Source: Candidatus Omnitrophota bacterium (GTDB lineage: Bacteria; Omnitrophota; Gorgyraeia; Gygaellales; Profunditerraquicolaceae). From it: 9,771 nucleotides of DNA. Each line of letters begins with the position of its first letter. The first letter of the stretch is position 1. A model generated the notes under the pieces. The model ran no database searches. It worked only from the letters and a program-made list of their open reading frames with translations, and was not told the origin of the DNA. The translations under genes were made by a program, and so were the position numbers. This document shows, one piece after another, positions 1 through 4,843 of the stretch. The DNA is taken from the NCBI GenBank assembly GCA_028714595.1, contig JAQTMD010000049.1, positions 1 to 9,771 on the forward strand, written 5' to 3'.

Positions 1-306
1 ACACCCGGCGACAGCGACGAGATGATCAGCGCGGCTTTAGAGAGCTGGCGGGATCCGGTAAAAACGAAGCTCAAGCTTTCGGGGATCATCCTCTCCGGGG
101 GCATCGTGCCGGAAAAGGAGATCCTGGATTTCCTGTCCCAGGCGCGCATACCCGTGCTCCTGTCGGAAGAAGATACCTACTCGGTCTCGTCGACTATCCA
201 TGACCTGACCGTAAAGATCAAACCGGAAAACATCACCAAGATTAACATGGCGGTAAAACTGATAAAAGACCACGTGGACTTAGACAAAATCCTAAAGGGG
301 ATATGA
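1..306 (+). CDS. C-terminal part of a DRTGG-domain protein (Pta N-terminal-domain-like), 5' end outside window
   Basis: The reading frame is open from base 1 to the TGA at 304-306, so this is the last ~101 residues of a longer protein; the ATG at 22 is probably internal. The visible part resembles a DRTGG domain: a GIILSGG strand-turn, then a helix, the segment IPVLLSEEDTYSVSS, a TVKIKPEN segment and a C-terminal helix ending HVDLDKIL. In known proteins this domain follows a BioD-like P-loop ATPase domain, either in stand-alone proteins or in the N-terminal half of long E. coli-type phosphotransacetylases, where it is regulatory. The P-loop domain would lie upstream and cannot be seen here. 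Pta starts one base after the stop, which supports a role in acetyl-phosphate metabolism. The domain call is fairly secure; the exact function is inference. Confidence 0.75.
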   Translation, partial: TPGDSDEMISAALESWRDPVKTKLKLSGIILSGGIVPEKEILDFLSQARIPVLLSEEDTYSVSSTIHDLTVKIKPENITKINMAVKLIKDHVDLDKILKGI

Positions 307-307
307 C

Positions 308-1234
308 ATGGATACCATCGTCACCATACGGGACAAGGCCCGTGCCAGGCAGAAGACCATTGCGCTGCCCGAATACAATGACAAGCGCGTCATCGAGGCG
401 GCCAGCGTCGTCGAAAAAGAAGGCATCGCCAGGGCGCTGTTCCTGACCCCGGAGAAGATGGATGCCAGGGAGTGCGATCGCTACGCCGGCATGTACTATG
501 AACTGCGCAAGGCCAAGGGCATGGACCTGGAGACTGCGCGCTCGCTCTTCAAAGACCCGCTCTACTATGCCGCGATGCTCACCCGGGAGGGCAAGGTCGA
601 CGGGTTTGTCGCCGGGGCCAGCCACACCACCGCCGACGTCTGCCGCGCCGCGATCCACTGCGTGGGCCTGGACGAGCGCCTGATGATCGCCTGCAGTTGT
701 TTTATCATGGTCGTGCCCGACTGCCGCTACGGCGAGAACGGGACGTTCGTTTTTGCCGACTGCGGCGTGATCCCCGAGCCCAATGCCCGGCAGCTTGCCT
801 GCATTGCCGTGGCCTCCGCCGAGCTGGCCGAGAAAGTGCTGGCAGCCACCCCGCGCATCGCTTTTTTAAGCTACTCTACCAAAGGCTCTGCCGAGGGGAG
901 ATCCGTGGCAAAAGTGCCGCAGGCGCTGGCCGCGCTCAAGGAGATGGCGCCGCAATTGTCGGCCGACGGAGAACTGCAGGTGGATGCCGCCATCGTCCCC
1001 GAGGTCGCCCGGATCAAATTCCCCGACAGCCCGGTGGGCGGCAAAGCCAATGTCCTTATCTTTCCGAACCTGGAATCAGGCAATATTTCGTATAAGATCG
1101 TCGAGCGTCTGGCAAAGGCCCGCGCCGTCGGACCGCTGTTGATGGGCCTGAAAAAACCCTGCAGCGACCTCTCGCGCGGTTGCTCGGTGGACGACGTGGT
1201 TGACTGCGTCGCCGTTACGGCCGTGCGCTGCTAG
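308..1234 (+). CDS. pta: Phosphate acetyltransferase (short, catalytic-domain-only form)
   Basis: This cytosolic enzyme interconverts acetyl-CoA plus phosphate with acetyl phosphate plus CoA, feeding acetate kinase for ATP or allowing acetate assimilation. The protein has 308 residues and consists only of the PTA/PTB catalytic domain. Visible family motifs are IALPEYNDKRV near the N terminus, GASHTTADV (103-111), FLSYSTKGSAEG (187-197), FPNLESGNISYK and DLSRGCSVDD (287-296). S289, R290 and D296 align with the Ser309, Arg310 and Asp316 described in the Methanosarcina thermophila enzyme. It is a little shorter than the usual ~330 residues and has about twelve cysteines. The ATG at 308 follows an AAAGGGG at 294-300 inside the preceding gene, so translation is probably coupled. 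No acetate kinase gene is in view. Its TAG stop overlaps the first bases of a palindromic repeat. Confidence 0.93.
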   Translation: MDTIVTIRDKARARQKTIALPEYNDKRVIEAASVVEKEGIARALFLTPEKMDARECDRYAGMYYELRKAKGMDLETARSLFKDPLYYAAMLTREGKVDGFVAGASHTTADVCRAAIHCVGLDERLMIACSCFIMVVPDCRYGENGTFVFADCGVIPEPNARQLACIAVASAELAEKVLAATPRIAFLSYSTKGSAEGRSVAKVPQALAALKEMAPQLSADGELQVDAAIVPEVARIKFPDSPVGGKANVLIFPNLESGNISYKIVERLAKARAVGPLLMGLKKPCSDLSRGCSVDDVVDCVAVTAVRC

Positions 1235-1274
1235 CCTGTCCCGTAGGGGACGTTCCCTGAAGGGACACCCCGTG
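1233..1274 (+). repeat. GC-rich palindromic repeat, copy A (REP-like)
   Basis: It begins in the pta stop codon. The outer arms TGTCCC and GGGACA are inverse complements, and inner GGGGA/TTCCC and TCCC/GGGA pairs could form alternative hairpins. The first 25 bases (1233-1257) are identical to 6631-6655, and the core 1246-1260 matches the lipA-end copy at 14 of 15 bases. It resembles a REP-type extragenic palindrome. A T-run occurs at 1282-1286 but is too far from the stem for a classical intrinsic terminator. Confidence 0.8.
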
Positions 1275-1324
1275 TAATTCATTTTTGCATTTCGCGGGTT
1301 TCGCGGCTCGACCGTACGAAACGT

Positions 1325-1332
1325 AAAGGAGG
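1325..1332 (+). promoter_or_regulatory. Strong ribosome binding site for the DJ-1/PfpI gene
   Basis: AAAGGAGG lies six bases before the ATG at 1339. It is the strongest Shine-Dalgarno match in the window and fixes the start of this gene. It suggests independent, efficient initiation at the head of a new gene block after the copy A repeat. Confidence 0.85.
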
Positions 1333-1338
1333 CATACC

Positions 1339-1845
1339 ATGAAAAAGATCGCCATGGTCATCGCCCAGGATAAATTCCGTGATGAAGAATTGTCCGAGCC
1401 GAGAATAGTTTTTGAAAAAGCCGGTTTCCAGGTCAGCGTTGTTTCCACGACGACGGGGACTGCCAAGGGCATGTTCGGCATGACCGTTACGCCCGATGTG
1501 CAGTTCAGGGACGTAAAACCGGAAGATTTCGATGCGTTGGTCTTTGTGGGAGGGGTAGGCGCCAGCCAGTACTGGGATGACCCCCTTGCCCATAAGATGC
1601 TCTGGGATTTCTCGTCAGCCGGCAAGCTCATCGCCGCGATCTGCGTCTCGCCGGTGACGATGGCAAAGGCCGGGCTGCTCAAAGGGAAAAAGGCGACGGT
1701 CTGGGCGTCCGACTCGGGACAGCTCCTGGTCTGCGGGGCACGATATACGGGAAACCCGGTGGAGCGCGACGGCAATATCATCACCGGTGCCGGCCCGTTT
1801 GCAGCCAAAGAATTCGGCGAGGCAATAGTCAAAGCGCTCGCATAA
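1339..1845 (+). CDS. DJ-1/PfpI family protein
   Basis: This is a 168-residue single-domain protein of the class I glutamine-amidotransferase-like DJ-1/PfpI superfamily, whose members act as proteases, chaperones, glyoxalase/deglycase-like or redox-responsive proteins. Visible features are the opening strand KKIAMVIAQDKFRDEEL with the conserved Glu17, the VFVGGVGAS glycine turn (69-76) and the nucleophile elbow AAICVSP with Cys102. The residue after the cysteine is Val103. PfpI-type peptidases usually have His there, so peptidase activity through the usual Cys-His arrangement looks unlikely, and a DJ-1-like role is more plausible. There is no signal peptide, so it is cytosolic. It heads a block followed 18 bases later by panD. 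The family is secure; the substrate is unknown. Confidence 0.88.
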   Translation: MKKIAMVIAQDKFRDEELSEPRIVFEKAGFQVSVVSTTTGTAKGMFGMTVTPDVQFRDVKPEDFDALVFVGGVGASQYWDDPLAHKMLWDFSSAGKLIAAICVSPVTMAKAGLLKGKKATVWASDSGQLLVCGARYTGNPVERDGNIITGAGPFAAKEFGEAIVKALA

Positions 1846-1863
1846 ACGACAAAGGGAACAGCC

Positions 1864-2214
1864 ATGACACGGACCATGTTAAAATCAAAGATCCACCGCG
1901 CGACAGTGACCGAAGCCAATCTGCATTACGAAGGCAGCATCACCATCGACCAGGAGTTGATGGAACGTGCGGATATCCTCCCCCACGAAAAAGTCGAGGT
2001 CCTCAACCTTGACACCGGCGTGCGTCTCGAGACGTACGCCATCCCCGGCAAAAGAGGTTCGGGCGTGATCTGCCTGAACGGCCCGGCAGCGCGCAGCGCC
2101 TGCCAGGGGGACCTGGTGATCGTGCTTTCGTATGTGCTGCTTGACAATAAAGAGGCCCGCAAAATAAAGCCTCTGGTCGTGAGAGTCGATGAACGCAACC
2201 GCATTAGAGATTAG
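1864..2214 (+). CDS. panD: Aspartate 1-decarboxylase (pyruvoyl-dependent) proenzyme
   Basis: It decarboxylates L-aspartate to beta-alanine, the precursor for pantothenate and CoA. The 116-residue length is typical. The N-terminal pattern MLKSKIHRATVT, followed by LHYEGSITID, matches the family closely. Self-cleavage is expected between Gly24 and Ser25, the serine becoming the pyruvoyl group, as in the E. coli enzyme. Downstream LNGPAAR (the region of the conserved NGAAAR-like motif) is also present. An AAAGGGA at 1851-1857 precedes the ATG at a good distance. The end overlaps the start of def by 26 bases, indicating translational coupling. No panB or panC is in view. Confidence 0.95.
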   Translation: MTRTMLKSKIHRATVTEANLHYEGSITIDQELMERADILPHEKVEVLNLDTGVRLETYAIPGKRGSGVICLNGPAARSACQGDLVIVLSYVLLDNKEARKIKPLVVRVDERNRIRD

Positions 2215-2719
2215 AATCGTCGGGGACCCTGCCTTGCGAAAAAAAGCCAAGCGCGTCAGCCGCGTAGGCCCGGGGCATGCAAAAACCTTGAGTGATATGG
2301 CACGGCAGATGTATGACTCAAAAGGCATCGGCCTTGCCGCGCCGCAGGTGGGTATAAACGAGTGCCTGATCGTCGTGGATATCGGGACCGGCCTCTATAA
2401 ATTGATCAATCCCAGGATCGTCAGGAGACAGGGCAGGCAGGAACTGGAAGAAGGGTGTCTCAGCGTTCCCGGGGTGTATCTCAAAGTCAGGCGGGCACGG
2501 AAGATCAGGGTGGAGGCGCTCGACGAGACCGGGGCGGCCAGGACCATCGATGCCGAAGACCTGCTGGCCTGCGTCTTCCAGCATGAGATCGACCACCTGG
2601 AAGGCAAGCTCATCATCGATTACGCCTCGTTCCTGGAAAAACTTTCCCTGAACAAAAAGCTTCGGAATATCAAGAATGAAAGACTGTCCGAACCGCAAGG
2701 TCAACATACAAGGTTGTAA
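2189..2719 (+). CDS. def: Peptide deformylase
   Basis: It removes the formyl group from the N-terminal methionine of nascent proteins at the ribosome, using a bound Fe2+ or other divalent metal. The 176-residue protein carries all three family motifs: GIGLAAPQVG (46-55), EGCLSVPG (88-95) and QHEIDHLEG (131-139). Metal ligands are Cys90, His132 and His136, and the catalytic glutamate is Glu133, so it should be active. The ATG lies inside the end of panD with only a weak GAGAG upstream, so re-initiation after panD is likely. The C-terminal tail (NKKLRNIKNERLSEPQ) is an ordinary PDF helical extension. Its 3' end overlaps the next small gene by 44 bases. Confidence 0.96.
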   Translation: MNATALEIRIVGDPALRKKAKRVSRVGPGHAKTLSDMARQMYDSKGIGLAAPQVGINECLIVVDIGTGLYKLINPRIVRRQGRQELEEGCLSVPGVYLKVRRARKIRVEALDETGAARTIDAEDLLACVFQHEIDHLEGKLIIDYASFLEKLSLNKKLRNIKNERLSEPQGQHTRL

Positions 2720-2873
2720 CTGTACCTACGAGCCCTGCGGGCGCAAAGGGGTCTGCTGCGAATGCCTGCGTTACCACCGTAGTTCCGGCGGGTTGCCCGC
2801 GTGTTTTTTCACTCCGGAGATAGAAAAGACGTACGACCGCTCGATGCGCAGATTTTTGCAGGCTCAGCCATGA
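2676..2873 (+). CDS. Small cysteine-rich protein, DUF6485-like, function unknown
   Basis: This 65-residue protein has eight cysteines (4, 14, 16, 21, 27, 28, 30, 43) plus His34, with the dense core CNCTYEPCGRKGVCCEC followed by LRYHR and LPACFF. I recognise the pattern as that of the uncharacterised DUF6485 family. The cysteine spacing suggests zinc or iron-sulfur binding, but this is inference. There is no signal peptide or membrane segment. It starts inside def (44-base overlap) and its TGA overlaps the lipA ATG as ATGA, so it is translationally coupled on both sides. Its place between a metalloenzyme and a radical-SAM enzyme hints at metal or Fe-S handling. The N-terminal MKDCPN fits the family's usual start, supporting the ATG at 2676 despite a weak ribosome site. 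Confidence 0.82.
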   Translation: MKDCPNRKVNIQGCNCTYEPCGRKGVCCECLRYHRSSGGLPACFFTPEIEKTYDRSMRRFLQAQP

Positions 2874-3781
2874 AAAGAGTCCTTACTCAGGAGGCCGGAC
2901 CCGACGTTATTTACCCCGCGGACCGGGCAGGCCGCCTTCCGGCGTGGCTGAGACGGGATATCCCTGATGCGCGCGCCCGGGAGTTCGGCCGTTGCCTCGC
3001 CGATTCAGGCGTGTCAACGGTGTGCGTTGAAGCGCACTGTCCGAACATTGCCCGTTGCTTTAGACGGAACACCGCGACGTTTCTCATACTCGGAAAGACG
3101 TGCACCCGCTCCTGCAGGTTCTGCATTGTGCAGGAGGCCGACCGGCACCCGTTGCCGGTCGATACGGAGGAACCGCGCAGGATCTGCGCAGCCATCGAAC
3201 GGTTCGGTATCATGGATGCGGTGATAACGTCGGTCACCAGGGACGATTTGCCCGACGGGGGGGCAGGACAGTTTGCCCGCGTCATCGCCTCGGTACGCGC
3301 ACTCGTGCCGCCTCGTTTCGTGGAAGTGCTTATTCCTGATTTCCTGGGAAGCAGAGAAAGCCTGCGCATCGTTGCCCGGGCACAGCCGGATGTCATCGCT
3401 CATAACATAGAAACAGTCAGGCGCCTGTATCCGTGCGTCCGTCCGCAGGCGGATTATCGGCGTTCGCTTGAGGTCTTGAAAACCCTCAAAGATTTGGCCC
3501 CTGCCGTCATCACTAAATCTTCGCTGATGCTCGGCCTTTCCGAAAAAGAAGAGGAGGTCGTGGAGGCGATGCAGGAACTGCGCCAAGTCGACTGCGATTG
3601 CCTGATGCTGGGGCAGTATCTGGCACCGTCTTCGCGGCATATAAGCGTCAAGGAATTCATCGAGCCGCGGGTATTTCAGCGGTATAAAGGATTGGCGCTG
3701 GCAATGGGTTTTAAGACGGTGGTATCCGGGCCCTTCGTCCGCAGCTCGTATAGAGGGGAAGATAGAGGGGACATTCCCTGA
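2870..3781 (+). CDS. lipA: Lipoyl synthase
   Basis: This radical-SAM enzyme inserts two sulfurs into protein-bound octanoyl chains to make lipoyl cofactor for 2-oxoacid dehydrogenases and the glycine cleavage H protein. The auxiliary-cluster motif CX4CX5C is Cys52, Cys57, Cys63; the radical-SAM CX3CX2C is Cys78, Cys82, Cys85 (CTRSCRFC). The C-terminal RSSY (291-294), whose serine ligates the auxiliary cluster, is intact. An ATG at 2801 is in frame, but the ATG at 2870 is better: it forms an ATGA overlap with the previous gene, and the extra 23 residues are only out-of-frame reading of that gene. Length is then 303 residues. The tail after RSSY (RGEDRGDIP and stop) is encoded partly by the left arm of an inverted-repeat element. 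No lipB or lplA is in view. Confidence 0.94.
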   Translation: MKRVLTQEAGPDVIYPADRAGRLPAWLRRDIPDARAREFGRCLADSGVSTVCVEAHCPNIARCFRRNTATFLILGKTCTRSCRFCIVQEADRHPLPVDTEEPRRICAAIERFGIMDAVITSVTRDDLPDGGAGQFARVIASVRALVPPRFVEVLIPDFLGSRESLRIVARAQPDVIAHNIETVRRLYPCVRPQADYRRSLEVLKTLKDLAPAVITKSSLMLGLSEKEEEVVEAMQELRQVDCDCLMLGQYLAPSSRHISVKEFIEPRVFQRYKGLALAMGFKTVVSGPFVRSSYRGEDRGDIP

Positions 3782-3787
3782 GGTACC
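3767..3787 (+). repeat. Repeat copy C, left arm, encodes lipA C terminus and stop
   Basis: GGGGACATTCCCTGA is one base different from 1246-1260. It supplies the lipA codons ending GDIP and the TGA stop at 3779-3781. Just upstream, a near-duplicate TAGAGGGGAA at 3751-3760 suggests slippage or a degenerate extra copy. Confidence 0.75.
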
Positions 3788-3876
3788 GTACCATTGAAAT
3801 GCAACTATTTGAAATACAGAGAGAAGCAGATGTGTCCATTGGTTGTAACTCTTTGTCGGGCAATGAGTTAAAAAGC

Positions 3877-3883
3877 AAAGGAG
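3877..3883 (+). promoter_or_regulatory. Ribosome binding site for trxB, fixing a TTG start
   Basis: AAAGGAG lies seven bases before the TTG at 3891. No in-frame ATG occurs before the conserved FAD-binding region, so this site decides the start. It sits just inside the right arm of the inverted repeat, so the start codon itself lies in the repeat. Confidence 0.82.
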
Positions 3884-3884
3884 T

Positions 3885-3905
3885 GGTACCTTGGGGAACG
3901 TCCCC
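3885..3905 (-). repeat. Repeat copy D, right arm, encodes trxB start
   Basis: On the minus strand it reads TAGGGGACGTTCCCC (3893-3907), identical over 15 bases to 6642-6656. On the plus strand it provides the TTG start and the codons for Gly-Asn-Val-Pro of trxB. Confidence 0.78.
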
Positions 3906-4832
3906 TATGATGTGATTATTGTGGGAGCAGGGCCGGCAGGTCTGACCGCCGGCCTCTATGCAGGCCGCTATCGCCTGAAGACGCTTGTCGTCGAGAAGAT
4001 GATGGTCGGCGGACAGATCATGCTGTCCTCGACTATCGAGAATTTTCCCGGATTTCCCGGTGGTATCCCGACGCAGGACCTCATCGACCGGATGAAACAG
4101 CAGCTCGACGGTCTGGGTGTCGAGATCAAAAATGTCGAAGCAGCTTCGGTCGCCTCTGTTGCGGCATCACGACCGCGCGTCTACCGTGTTTCCACCCCCG
4201 AAGGGGACTTTGAGTCGCGCAGCATCATCGTCTCCACCGGAGCGCACTGGAAACGCCTGGGAGTCCCCGGTGAGGAAAAGCTCATCGGTCGCGGCGTCTC
4301 GTTCTGCGGCACCTGCGACGGCCCGCTGTTCAGGAACAAGGAAGTCTGCGTAATCGGCGGCGGCGATAAGGCCATTGAAGAGGCTATCTTCCTGACAAAG
4401 TACGCCAGCAAGGTCATGGTCATCCACCGCAGGAATTCCCTGCGCGCCACCGAGATCCTGCAGGAACAGGCAAAGGCGAATCCCAAGATATCGTTCATTC
4501 TGGATAGCGTCGTGGAAGCGGTGATCGGGGAGAACAGGGTCGAAGGCTTGAAGCTGCGCCACGTCCATACAAACCTCGCCTCAGCCGTTTCCTGTCAGGG
4601 CGTTTTCATTTTTATCGGCATCCAGCCCTCGACCGAGTTCCTCGCTGCCGTGGTGAAAATGGACGAGGCGGGCTTTATCATCATCGACACCGAGAAGAAG
4701 ACTTCGATGCCCGGCATTTTTGCCTGCGGCGACTGCACCGAGAAGCATCTCTATCAGGTGATCACTGCCTGCGCAGAAGGGGCGGAGGCGGCGCATTCGG
4801 CACACAACTATTTACTGCATAACGGCACGTAG
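3891..4832 (+). CDS. trxB: Thioredoxin reductase (NADPH, FAD-dependent)
   Basis: It transfers electrons from NADPH through FAD and a redox-active disulfide to thioredoxin in the cytosol. At 313 residues it has normal low-molecular-weight TrxR length. Visible are the FAD Rossmann motif VGAGPAG (11-17) with Glu35, the GGQI turn (40-43), ENFPGFP, the redox centre Cys139-Gly-Thr-Cys142 and the second Rossmann GGGDKA (156-161). HRRNSLRA (179-186) has the HRR signature used to bind the NADPH phosphate, and FACGDC lies near the C terminus. Two oddities are Lys160, where Ser is usual in GGGDSA, and Cys in GDC, where Val is common. Translation starts at TTG within a repeat arm, so residues 2-5 come from the repeat. 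PEP carboxykinase follows after 11 bases. Another ferredoxin- or flavodoxin-linked TrxR-like role is possible, but the HRR motif favours NADPH. Confidence 0.92.
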   Translation: MGNVPYDVIIVGAGPAGLTAGLYAGRYRLKTLVVEKMMVGGQIMLSSTIENFPGFPGGIPTQDLIDRMKQQLDGLGVEIKNVEAASVASVAASRPRVYRVSTPEGDFESRSIIVSTGAHWKRLGVPGEEKLIGRGVSFCGTCDGPLFRNKEVCVIGGGDKAIEEAIFLTKYASKVMVIHRRNSLRATEILQEQAKANPKISFILDSVVEAVIGENRVEGLKLRHVHTNLASAVSCQGVFIFIGIQPSTEFLAAVVKMDEAGFIIIDTEKKTSMPGIFACGDCTEKHLYQVITACAEGAEAAHSAHNYLLHNGT

Positions 4833-4843
4833 AAAGGCCCGGA

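Larger units (their letters stand above)
3767..3905. repeat. 139-bp inverted-repeat element spanning the lipA/trxB junction (MITE/BIME-like)
   Basis: Arms of 21 bases at 3767-3787 and 3885-3905 are inverted copies matching at 18 of 21 positions, all three differences being transitions. Both begin on the outside with GGGGAC and end on the inside with GGTACC. The arms belong to the same family as the repeats at 1233 and 6631. The ~97-base interior is more AT-rich than the flanking genes and holds the trxB ribosome site but no gene I can support. It encodes no transposase, so it would have to be moved in trans. Being a mobile or formerly mobile element is inference. Confidence 0.7.

Noticed and set aside
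1239..1286. Intrinsic terminator after pta formed by the repeat hairpin plus the T-run at 1282-1286
   Set aside because: The T-run is more than ten bases from the end of the GC stem, unlike a classical terminator, so only a repeat was called.
1215..1919. 234-codon open frame on the minus strand across the DJ-1/PfpI gene
   Set aside because: It is a shadow of a conserved plus-strand gene with no recognisable motifs, and it also crosses the palindromic repeat.
2801..2869. In-frame ATG at 2801 giving a 326-residue lipA
   Set aside because: The added 23 residues are encoded inside the conserved Cys-rich gene in another frame, and the ATG at 2870 forms a clean ATGA coupling with that gene and gives a normal lipoyl synthase length.
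3794..3820. Promoter-like TTGAAA ... TACAGA in the lipA/trxB gap
   Set aside because: The spacing is only 15 bases and the -10 match is weak; not enough to call a promoter, though an internal trxB promoter is possible in this AT-richer stretch.
3794..3915. Tiny ORFs inside the inverted-repeat element (TTG at 3794 to TAA at 3871, 25 residues; ATG at 3799 to TGA at 3915, 38 residues)
   Set aside because: Neither has a ribosome site or a recognisable pattern, and the longer one overlaps the trxB start out of frame. They are probably chance frames in the element interior.
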